Position numbers and translations under genes: made by a program. Of a stretch of DNA of 64,000 nucleotides, positions 45,793 to 56,254 are shown piece after piece (position 1 is the first letter of the stretch; each line of letters begins with the position of its first letter). This DNA is from Neonectria sp. B-13 (lineage: Eukaryota > Ascomycota > Sordariomycetes > Hypocreales > Nectriaceae): assembly GCA_002682825.1 (NCBI GenBank), contig NOKP01000001.1, positions 1,266,464-1,330,463 of the forward strand, in the 5' to 3' direction. Below the pieces are notes generated by a model, which was given only the letters and a program-made list of their open reading frames with translations, did not search any database and was not told where the DNA came from.

Positions 45793-48217
45793 CTATGACT
45801 CGTCCTCGGTATCCGTATTAGTCGCACTGGTATCGTCCTCCTCTTCATCGGTACCACTCTCGTCATCAGAGTCGTCCTCATTTCGGCGAGGCTTAGGGGC
45901 CTGGCCGGTCTTCAAGGCTTGCATCTGGCCAGCAATCGTGTCTGGAATCGGGTTAGCAAGAGATGTTGTCATTGGGTAACTACGAGAAAGAAACTCACCC
46001 TCGTCGGGTTCGCTGATGTCATCCTCGGCCTGCATCGCCGCAGCTTTGCTGGCCTCCTCGACCACCAGAGTAACCTCCATCTTGGTGTCAAAGCCAACAT
46101 ACGCATCGCAGACGACGTGAAGCACGAAGGTATAGTGACCAGCCTGAGGAGGGGCGGCGAACTGGGCCTTGAGGGTCTGCATGTTGAAGGTAGGGTTGCC
46201 CTTGTCGTCGACAATGGGCTGGTCGAACTTGGCAAAGGCGAAAGGGGGAACAGCCATTTTGCCTTGCTTGGAGTCACTGAGGAAGGCGTGCCACTTAGGG
46301 GAGGTCTCGCGGGCGTAGTGGGGGGCGAAGGTCAGGGGAGGGAAGATAATCTGCTCCTCGGCGGCAATAAGCTTGCCGTCGGGGCCTTTGACCATCTTCT
46401 TGCGGCCGCTGAGAGCCTCGAGGTCATCCTCATCGGGGTCAATGTCCTCAAGATCCAACTCGTTGACAGCGGGGATGTTCTCGGTACCAGGGGGAATGAA
46501 GCGACCCTTGATGACAAGGGTGACAAGGGAAGAGGGGATGATGAAGCGCTCGCCAGTGACCTTGAAGAAGGCCTTGGCCACGCGCAAGTAGGGGATTTGC
46601 TTAGCGACAGCGATGGTAGTCTCATACTGCTTCTCGTTCAGGAGGTCCTGGCCAACGGCGAGTTCTCTTCGTTGCGAGTCGGGGCGGTCCATGAACTGCT
46701 GGACAGACATGTGTGTCTTGGCGTCGCCCTCGACCGCGGCGACCAGGGAGTTGGTGAAGTGAGGGAGCTGGAGGAGGGGAGAACCCTTGGGGGGTATGGC
46801 CTGGATTAGGTGCTGACTGGCGTAGAAGGAACCAACGATGGGACGAATGTTGCCGTAGGCGAGAGAGATGGCGGCGAAGGACTGGTTCAGAGCGCGGGCG
46901 ATAGGGGCAACCTCATACTTGGCCTTGGTCAAAGCAGCGTCGTCGAGCTCGACACGGCCAAGATAGGCCCACAACAAGGCGAGGGCCTTCCGTCGCACGC
47001 CGTTGTCGAGATCCTCAAGCTGCTCCTTGTCCTTGAGCGACATGCCAGATGCAAAAGTTTTGGGCTCGCTCTCAGCGGTGATGCGCGACTCAACCTTGGA
47101 CAGACCTGACTCGGCCTTGTCGCCCTTGAACACGTCCTCGAATTCCTTTCCAGTGCTGAGAGCGGTAATGATGCCACCCTCCTCGATACCATCCTCGTAT
47201 TGTCGGAAAAGGTTGTTGGCGCTCTCCATCAGGACGCCTTCCTTGGACCTGCGCTTCGTGCCATACCACCACGAGGCGACGACCCAGGGAAGCAGGATGC
47301 CGAGCAGCATGGTGTATACGAGGACGATGTACTTGCCGTTGCCGTCGGAGATGATGAACTTGGGAAGGGCGATACCCATGCTGAAACTCTGCTTGCCATC
47401 GGGGTGGCCGTACTGGATGTAGTTGTTGCGGACGTCTTCATCGGTCAGGGCCTGGTAGGCCTTGGTGAGTTCGACATAGTAGTCGTTGAGTGTTTCGAGG
47501 GTCTCGTTCTTGGATGTGTCGGGTCGGGCCTTGTCGGGGTGGAACTTGACAGATAGCCTCTTGTAGTGAGACCTGATCTGCTTCTCGGTGAGGGACTATG
47601 GTTGCGATTCATGTTAGGAACAGGCGCGAAGGGAGGCGCCAGCCAGAGGGCTCTAGCGGGAGGACTCTAGCGGGAGGACACTCTTACCTCTGAGATTCCC
47701 AGGATGTCATACGGGTTCCAGAGCTTGAGAATGGTGGGCTGGGTCACCATGATGAGGTAGACCATGGCGCCCATTACGACCCACCCCACCAGAACAAAGA
47801 TGGTCCGCTTGACTCTCCACTGCTTGCGCTTCTGTGTGGTCCTCAACGCGCTGACGGCGGAGGCATGCTCCGGCTTGTAGTCGGTCTTGATGCGCGGCGC
47901 GAGGGCATCGTCGGATGTGCTGGGGCGGAGGAGGGTGTAGGTGATGGGGATGGTGAAGAGGCCGGTGAGGGTGAGGATGAAGAATGGGAAGAACTGGCCC
48001 TGTTTGCGGATACGGGAATTAGCAGAGCTCCCACGGGCAAGGAGGAGGGAGTTGAGGAGAGGCCATGCTCGTCGCCGTCCTCCAGCGCAGAGACACGAGC
48101 CATCAGCACCGGAGAAGGCGGCGAGAGAGGCCAGAGGCCAGAGGCCAGAGGTCAGAGGCCAGAGATCAGAGGCCAGAGTGTACACACCTGCTCGTCATAC
48201 GAGTAGTCGGAACTCAT
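45793..48217 (-). CDS. SEC63: ER protein-translocation subunit Sec63 (J-domain protein)
   Basis: Works with the Sec61 channel and lumenal BiP/Kar2 to move proteins into the ER. Four exons on the minus strand (48217-48188, 47999-47688, 47595-45999, 45941-45793; introns 188, 92 and 57 bp) give 695 residues; yeast Sec63 has 663. The first exon encodes only MSSDYSYDEQ. Two membrane helices lie near 12-34 and 75-97 and a third near 206-229. The lumenal J domain between the second and third has the HPD triad at 133-135, needed to stimulate Kar2. The cytosolic Brl/Sec63 region follows, with SFYASQHLIQAIPPKGSPLL and KWHAFLSDSKQ. The acidic tail (DDSDDESGTDEEEDD) matches the Sec62-binding tail of yeast Sec63. 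Intron 3 has GTGAGT and GCTAAC, is a multiple of three and has no stop, so it can be missed by ORF calling. Confidence 0.95.
48127..48178. repeat. Heptamer minisatellite inside SEC63 intron 1
   Basis: Seven consecutive units of GAGGCCA or close variants (GAGGTCA, GAGATCA) fill 52 bases. The repeat ends only nine bases from the intron's donor at 48187, on the side just inside the intron. Copy number may vary between strains. Confidence 0.9.
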
Positions 48218-48978
48218 CTTGACAATTGGGCGAGCTCAGAGCCGCTCGCAGGGGAAAACCAGGGAAAGGAAAATCAGCTAGAAAGCAAAGTCAAAAGAGT
48301 GTGGTGCGCGTTGTCCAGTTCCTCTGTCGGGCAGGTTTTGCGATGTGTACAAGTAAGTGCACAGCTCGATCTGGTGTAGAGAGTGTCCTGAAAATGTTAC
48401 GGCCACGCAGCCCGTTTGGCAGCGGCTGCCGTCGCTGGTGGATCGGATTATCTGTCCATCCCCGCGCCGCGCTGCTCTTTGTGCCTTCCCGCTACGCGCC
48501 ACCGTGTTCTCAGCGGGCAACATTTTTAGCTTTCGCCCCCTGTCATCAGCCCTGTGACGCAGCTGTCTCGCCGAGTCCCGTCCGGCACCGCATAAGTAAT
48601 TACGTACCGCTCACTGTATTACTAAGTACTTAGTCTACTTACTTATGACTTATGAATGCCCTCAATCTCGAATTCACCACAGCAATACGTATTCATGAGA
48701 CCTCTATGTTAATGCAGGAATGTATGTGATGGTACCGAAGGATGGTCTAAAGTTGTAAACCTCTTAGCAATGTCTCACCATGATCCTGTCCGCCTCCATT
48801 TCTTCCCTTTGTCACCCATGTTCCTAGTATAACTATGCCCTAAGTCCCTTAATTCCAAGCCAGCCCCGTCCATATCTGATGACTCCGTCCAACGCCCAGC
48901 ATGGTATACGACCATGTGCAACTAGATCACCAGTAGTAATAGTAAGCGCCCGAAGCATCTCAAACTGCCAAAGGTGAA
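48218..48978. other. Intergenic region between SEC63 and the patatin-like gene
   Basis: Contains the SEC63 promoter and the 3' flank of the patatin-like gene. AT-rich words with CTTAGT/ACTTA repeats occur near 48600-48650. No gene is supported. Confidence 0.5.
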
Positions 48979-51320
48979 TCAGTCGCTCTTCTCATCTAGA
49001 GACGTCATCCCAAGTCCCGAGCCAAGCCCGTTCAGCTCCTCCCCATCCGTCGTCTCGTCCTCCGTCGTCGCCCCGTTCCCAATCTCGTCGACCATGAGGC
49101 TCCGCAGGTCGTCGTCGCTCATGATCGTTTGGAGACTTCCTCTGCGTACCCATGGTCGCGACTCTCGCCGACCCTGCTCGACCAGCCGCTCCAGCTTGAG
49201 CCTGTTCGCTATGAACTTGAGCTTCGGGAACGCGCTCTGTCGTCCCTCGTGAATCATCCGAGCTAGTGTTGGGGGATCCGGGTCCGTCAGAATATGCCAA
49301 AAGTCCGACGGTATCGATTTGGGCCAGATGGTGATGGTGCCGCTGAACTGCTGCAGCCAAAGCTGACTCCAGTCTTGTCCCAGCGGTCGCGGCAGCAGCT
49401 CCGCGTGCCTGATGAACTTGAGCCACTTGTTCATGTCTAGCTTGAGGTAGTTCTCAAAGGCCGACATGAGATAACCGCCGCGCCATCCTCGCCCCTTGCG
49501 GTGGGTCACCGGGTGGCCAACCGAACCCCGAGATGAGAAGAAGAAGAGGTTGATGTGCGGGTTGACCTGGCTGACAATGGTAAAGTTGACGTTGAAGTGC
49601 GTGTTCAGGGCTTTGATGGGGATGTCGGTCCGTAGACTGCCATCCTTCCACTTGTGTCCAAACGAGTATGGCACCAGCGTCCCATCTCGCGTCTTCATCA
49701 TCAGAACGACAGGATTCAAGATACCAGGCACCGCCGCCGACGCCAACACAGCCGACCAGATAACGCAGTCCGGGCTGGTCAGGTAGTTGCAAAGGATCGT
49801 GGGCGAGTGCGGGTCTGCTGGGACACAGGTTACATTGAGGATGCGGCCGGTCCGTTCATATGCCTCTCTGAAAGTCATTGAACCCCGGGTCCACCAACTG
49901 CATCGCTCAGCCCAGCCCACCGAGTCGAATCGGGCTCCCGTCTTCCACCACCGGGGAATCCAGACGGTAAAAGGCTCACTGCAGGCATTGATACGTTCTG
50001 CCAACGCCGGGATCAGAAGCTCCTTCAACTCGTCGTTGGTACGGGTAGCAACCAAGGCAGCCACCAGCGCACCACCACTGGTTCCAGTAATGACATCCGG
50101 TAAGAGATCCTCGTCCAGGAGCGCTTTGACAACTCCGGTGTGGTAATATGCAAATGCTGCACCTCCTGACAAACACAAGGCTGTTCTTCCATAGTTTGCG
50201 TAGACGTGCTTGAAAAGCACTCGCTTCTGTTCCATCTCGAGTTGTTGGGTTTTGATCAAGAACTGCAAGCTTCGTTCCACTATTCCAATGTTAATTTGAC
50301 CAAAATCATTATCAGGGGTGCTAGGGAGCGAAACTCACCCTCATCGAGGAAGTTCTGTACCAGGTTCTTCGTCCCATAGTACGTTTGGCTGTACAATCTC
50401 GAGTTCTCGACGCCAACAAAGTTATTCTTGACGCAAGCCTCAATCAAGGCCCTCAATTCGTCGATCGCCTTTCCTCCATCACCATTCCTACCCTTGGTCT
50501 CTTGCTCCTCTGCCAAGGATCTCGTCTTTGTTATCTGCTCCCACACTCTGCGCACCGTCTTCGAGTCGTAGTATGCAAAGTCGTCCTCCTCTTTCCAGTT
50601 TTGTCGGCCTAAGTAGCCATCCAACTCCTTAGCGGCAGCCGTCCAGTTGCGGTAATCCGAAGTCTTTCGCATGTTTTGTCGCAATCGTTGACGCTGACCT
50701 CGCCAGGTAAAGAAGTGCTCAAAGACCCAGATGTACAGCCTCGTCGACAGATAAGCCAAGGCCAGGCCAGCAAGCCACGCAAGGACGAAGAATAGCAGCG
50801 GCCATTTCAAGACCTGATAGAGGTATCCCTCGCGGGTCTCATCTTTGGTCCGGGTGCCTAACAGGCCTTCGACGGCTCCTTTCCCGTCGCCGCCCTTCCT
50901 ATGCTTCTTCTTCTTCTTGGAACTCCGTTTGCCGCGGTGAACCCTCGCATTGACGGGCGCCCAGTCATTCTGCGCCGTGATGAAGGTCCCCTGCGACTGC
51001 GTCTGCTGCACCGGCAAGTCGCCGGATGCGGCGTTTGCGGCGGCTGTGACAGCGGCGACATCGGTCTCGAGGCCAGATTCTGCCTGGGACGGTCTCTTGG
51101 TTATGCCGTAGGAGCTGGGGCTGCGCGGAGATCGGGAGCCCGACTCGTCGACAGGGCTTTGCAGAGGATCCGGCGCCTGCAGGGCCTTCTCGAAGGCTTC
51201 GAGGTCGCGCGCACTGACGAATTCATGGTCGCCGTCCGGAAGCGTCGATGGCTCGAAGGCCTCGGGCGGGAAGCCGTAGTCGGGATCGCGAGGGAACAGA
51301 GACGTGTACAGGTGCGACAT
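48979..51320 (-). CDS. Patatin-like membrane lipid hydrolase (PLPL/TGL family)
   Basis: Predicted serine hydrolase acting on acylglycerols or phospholipids, related to the yeast Tgl3/4/5 lipases and to fungal PLPL proteins. Two exons (51320-50339 and 50279-48979 on the minus strand; 59-bp intron) give 760 residues. The join reads NFLDEVERSLQFL. The N-terminus is disordered with a Lys-rich patch (KRSSKKKKKHRK) and then one membrane helix (about 172-200). A conserved helical module precedes the patatin domain (ARRVWEQITKTRSL-like region and NSRLYSQTYYGTKNLV). The patatin domain starts with RTALCLSGGAAFAYYHTGVV, the oxyanion loop. The nucleophile is Ser395 in GTSGG, and the partner Asp lies in KDGSLRTDIP. 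Whether it is a triacylglycerol lipase or a phospholipase cannot be told from sequence. Confidence 0.92.
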
Positions 51321-52117
51321 GATGGGCGGATCACGGATTGACTCCCTTCTCCATGTCGAGATTCGAGGAGAAAGAGCAGAAGCGGGTGCCAGAGGAGACG
51401 TCGAGCACGAAGGGGCAATAAATTTCTCTTAATCGGAGATGTTGGGTTGCTTCGGTTGCCCCGTGATGCGGCAACGTGCCAGAGTGGAATGACGTCGCTT
51501 TTCGTTGGGGTAAAGTACCTTCGGTGGCTGGCTGAGGTGCGCTGGTACAGTGGTGGTACAGTGGTTCACGTCCCCGGCCAATGGGGCCCCACCGGCATCT
51601 TGCGGAAGTCCCATCGTGGCGGAGCCGAGACGGTTCGTTCTCGAATTCCGAAGGGCCAGGCTGCACATTCAAGACATGCCTCTGTAACAATGAACATATG
51701 ATGACAGCCATGACTCTAGGCCTGCTGACGAACGGTTCATGGAACATTCTCGATTTATTTCCTCTCGTCAACTCAAACGGATCATGTGTGCAGTGCCACC
51801 CCGTTTCCCCAACGTCTTACCGTCGTGCCCATGACCGATCCCGGAATATGTCCATCGGGTGTCAAGACAGGTCCCTGCCTGTCTTCCCCATTGAGCACCT
51901 TCGCCGAGGAAACCCTCAGGGGCCATTTCCCAACGGACAGCTCGGCTATTATCATGGTATTGTAGAATTTGCTTTGCACGACCAAAAGTTCGCCTAAAAG
52001 AGAAGTCTGAGCCTCATAAACAGCGGGTGACCACACATCCTTCCCCGTCCTCCAACCTGCACAATGGTATAGTCCTCTGCAGCTCTTCCCCCGTACCTCA
52101 TACTTCGTACTTCCTCC
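51321..52117. other. Intergenic region between the patatin-like gene and SAR1
   Basis: Promoter of the patatin-like gene and 3' flank of SAR1. Short direct repeat TGGTACAGTGGTGGTACAG near 51541. No gene seen. Confidence 0.5.
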
Positions 52118-52993
<876 letters not shown>

Positions 52994-53962
52994 GTTGGGC
53001 AATGTATTAATAGGGTATTAAATCGAATCGAACGCGGTAGGCGGTCTGACGGTTGGTATTTGTAGTCGTTATCGCCGGCGGCGTTGGGTGTGAGCTGGTA
53101 GATTGGGAGACGTTCATTGACTTGACGAAAGCTGGCAGAAAGGGTGACGCTTTGTGTGGCCTCGAAATTCAGGCAACAATACGTGGCCTGTCACGCTGTC
53201 CTTCACACCATCGAGATATCGAAAGACTCCATCAGGAGCCCTTTGCATATTCTTTGACCTGTCCCTATCTCATTGCGTGTCAATTTTCTTTTCCTGTCAT
53301 GTGCTTGATTAAATTTCGATTACATCGCCTCCTCTCGCAATTGAATGCTGACGAATCCATGACCTCTCGCAGCATATCCCCAAATAACGTCCCCATCCCG
53401 ACTCTCAAAATAGAACACCAGCCCTCATCGTGCAGCGTACTTAACTTTACTTCGCTGCTGAGTGTTCAAAGAGTCATGGGATTGGAACGTGTCCTTTCCA
53501 TCTACGAGAATCACATATGCCACGATGGCCTCATTGGGAATTGTATAGGGTCATAATTGATATCTAGTAATGTTCGTTATGTGCCTGCCTCTCATCCAAC
53601 GCCGAGTAGGGGAACTCATTCCCAATGCCTTTGTTAGGGTATCCAAACAATTTCAAACAGGCCTTCCTGTGCCGATAGCGAATGTTTGTTCCGACCGCCT
53701 ACCCAATGCAATGCAAATACAAAGCCAAGAAATATGTACACCAACACCTCGTATATGCCCGGCACCATCCCGGTGCCCAATAGATAAAAACGAATGCCTC
53801 CGTAAAACAAAGTAATGATAAACAAGAAAGAAAGGAGGATGTGATGTCGTCAAGTTAAAGCCGTATATGATACCAAATGCTCGCCATGCATGCTATGCAA
53901 AAACCCACGGGAAAACTGATGCTGGTCCGATTTTGTGCAGGATGAAGAGAAAAAAATGCGGT
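52994..53962. other. Intergenic region between SAR1 and the DUF2457-type gene
   Basis: Contains the SAR1 promoter and the 3' flank of the next minus-strand gene. The stretch 53280-53960 is AT-richer than its surroundings. No gene is supported. Confidence 0.5.
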
Positions 53963-56254
53963 TTAAACGGAAAGGACATAGTTGCCCTGATCCTTCTTGC
54001 CGGCCATGAGCAGGCCCAACTCTTTCATGCGTTCGGCGCCTCGTCCCGGCATTGGTCGACGCTCAGGGAGCTGTCCGCGTCGAGCGCGGTTACAGTACTT
54101 TGAATGAAACTTCTCCTTGCGTCGCTGGCGCTTGCTCTCCAAGCCCTTAACAATGTCGATGGCTCCACGAATGTGGACGTCGTGGTCTTGGTTGCCCTTT
54201 TGAGTACGGCCTTGTCTGAGGAGAAACATGATACCGGCTCGAGGCAGTGACTTGGTGTGAGTCAGGCCGGGACGGCCAGCCAGGTTGAACTTGACCTGGC
54301 CGCACCGGGGTGATCCAAGAGGCGTGGTTACGGGCTTCCCGCCCCGGCCAGGCGATCTCGTTTTGCGAGGGGAGGGACGGTCAAACAGAGGCTTGGGTGA
54401 CCGGCCACGAGCCTTTGGGGGAGGGGGAGAATGATGTCGCTTGGGAGGGGGGGAGTGGTAGCGCTTAGGGGACTGGATGCTCTTCCGTCTTCGACGTGGG
54501 CGATCGAGCTCACCGTGATGGATATCCTCCATCTTGCCATGTAGCCAATCATCCACGTCACTCTCGTGGTGGACGGGATTGAAGATCTCGCCGTCGTTCT
54601 CCTCCTCGGGCTCCGAGGCGGGGAAGCTCGGGTCGATGTCCTGGGGGATCATGCGCAGCTTCTCATTCCGGCGGGCTGCGAGGCAGGACATATAGGCTTC
54701 CTCGAGAGGCCTGTCCTCGTCGAGGGTTCCACAAACAAAATCGGTGCTGTCTGGGAGGTCTGGGGTTTCGTCCCGAGACTTGATGCGTCGGGCTCTTTCA
54801 CGACGAGTGTGGGGATGGCTGCGCTGGCTTGCGATGGACGAGTCCGATTGTGGTTCCTGGATGGACAGTCGTCGGGCAGTAGGGGCCGAAGAGCCATGGA
54901 TAACGGACTTCTGGCTAGGGGTCCAAAGAGCCATGTTCTCATCATCATCGTCATCATCGTCAGAATCGGCAAATCCAGTTTCCTCGTCGGTATGGTAACC
55001 ATCGGAATCATCGTCGTTTTCATCCTCGTCGTCATCGTCATCGTCCAACTCCACTTCGTCCTCATCCTCGTCGTCGTCGTCGATGGCGTCCTCATCATCG
55101 TTGAGCTCCTGTTCTTCCTCTTCCGCCTCTTCTTCGGCTTCAGCGGCTAGACGACGAATGCGATTCTCCTTGGTGAGGGTATCATCAATGGTGAGCTTCT
55201 TCCGCAGGACGGGGTGATCCTGTCGGATCCAGTCCTCTTCACGAGTTGTTCCACTTGCAAATTCAACGAAGTGAGATCCATCGGTGGAAAGCTCCTTGGA
55301 GTTGGCGCGAAGGAACTTGGGGCGTGACATGGAATGTCTCCGAGGGGTGATCTGGCGAGGAGTAGTTGAAGTGGCTGCAGCAAGAGTCGACGATCGCTTG
55401 GGAGTTGATGGAGACTCAGGCTTGGCATATCGAGATGCTTGACCGATATGCGAGTCAGCACGTCGTGGAGGAGTGTTCTGGGTTGAGGCAGGTCTTGCAG
55501 GGCAGGCAAACTTGATGCAAGACCGACGCGGAGCTTCCTGGGCCGATGGAGTCTTGGCCATAGCCTGAGAACGAGGAGTCGGCTCTTGAATCGTGGGCTT
55601 GCCTCCACATGCGAACTGGATGCTTCGCTTGCGGGGCGCCTGGGCTGCAGGGTTCTGCTGGCCCTGAAGTCTGACTGCGACACCAAGCAGAGAGACTTGC
55701 TTAGGTTCGGGAGGAGCATCTGCGTCCAGACGCAGGATTGCCATCTCAGGGGGAGGAGGGCTTGGAGTGTTGGGTCTCGATGGGCTCGTAAGTCCAGTGT
55801 CGCTCGTCAGGTCGGCAGTAGAGGCGAGGCTGATGTTGCTAGCGAGGGAACGGCGTCGATGGTTACTGGTCATTATAGGGCGAGAGATTTCGTGAGAATG
55901 GGTGTAGGCAGGAAGGTCATCGTCCGAGTTTCCCATGATGGCCTTGGTCAACAGGGAGGAGTTCTCGTTGGGACGTCGAATGGTGGTCTTTTGGAAGTTG
56001 TTGGTGTCAAGATGGCGCTTGAAGCGTAGCTCGGGGGGTTCGTCAGCTTCTTCGCACTCTTCTGAGCCATGGGTGGCCCAGAGGGTATCAGGGTTAGAGG
56101 TGGTCATGTTGGTAGACATGGTTGGGGTTGTGGTGGGGGTGTTTCGAGGTATATGAGGTATATGAGCTGAGGGGGCAGGGATCAAGGTTGGAGATTCGGG
56201 TTGACGGCGAGCCAGTCTCAATTGGGAGTCGTCGTAGAAAGAGAATCCTGCCAA
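53963..56254 (-). CDS. DUF2457-type fungal protein with acidic tract and repeated FAC-type motif
   Basis: A single exon encodes 763 residues from MAGFSFYDDSQ, and its sequence layout fits the fungal DUF2457 group, whose function is unknown. Residues 130-320 are Ser/Pro/Arg-rich. They hold SIQFACGGKP (211-220) and CIKFACPARP (246-255), each preceded by a basic cluster. A related GQVKFNLAGRP lies at 652-662 and HFVEFASG at 328-335. These could be docking motifs; the first fits the PP1-binding RVxF pattern (inferred). Residues about 372-440 form a long Glu then Asp-rich tract with almost no other residue. A conserved-looking block then includes ESDVDDWLHGKMEDI. Lys/Arg-Ser-Pro repeats precede a basic C-terminus (KGLESKRQRRKEKFHSKYCNR as a key element). 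A nuclear location is likely. It has no enzyme motif that I can see. Confidence 0.82.
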   Translation of the reverse strand: MAGFSFYDDSQLRLARRQPESPTLIPAPSAHIPHIPRNTPTTTPTMSTNMTTSNPDTLWATHGSEECEEADEPPELRFKRHLDTNNFQKTTIRRPNENSSLLTKAIMGNSDDDLPAYTHSHEISRPIMTSNHRRRSLASNISLASTADLTSDTGLTSPSRPNTPSPPPPEMAILRLDADAPPEPKQVSLLGVAVRLQGQQNPAAQAPRKRSIQFACGGKPTIQEPTPRSQAMAKTPSAQEAPRRSCIKFACPARPASTQNTPPRRADSHIGQASRYAKPESPSTPKRSSTLAAATSTTPRQITPRRHSMSRPKFLRANSKELSTDGSHFVEFASGTTREEDWIRQDHPVLRKKLTIDDTLTKENRIRRLAAEAEEEAEEEEQELNDDEDAIDDDDEDEDEVELDDDDDDEDENDDDSDGYHTDEETGFADSDDDDDDDENMALWTPSQKSVIHGSSAPTARRLSIQEPQSDSSIASQRSHPHTRRERARRIKSRDETPDLPDSTDFVCGTLDEDRPLEEAYMSCLAARRNEKLRMIPQDIDPSFPASEPEEENDGEIFNPVHHESDVDDWLHGKMEDIHHGELDRPRRRRKSIQSPKRYHSPPPKRHHSPPPPKARGRSPKPLFDRPSPRKTRSPGRGGKPVTTPLGSPRCGQVKFNLAGRPGLTHTKSLPRAGIMFLLRQGRTQKGNQDHDVHIRGAIDIVKGLESKRQRRKEKFHSKYCNRARRGQLPERRPMPGRGAERMKELGLLMAGKKDQGNYVLSV

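Noticed and set aside
45919..46809. 296-codon plus-strand ORF opposite SEC63
   Set aside because: Antisense shadow of exon 3 of SEC63.
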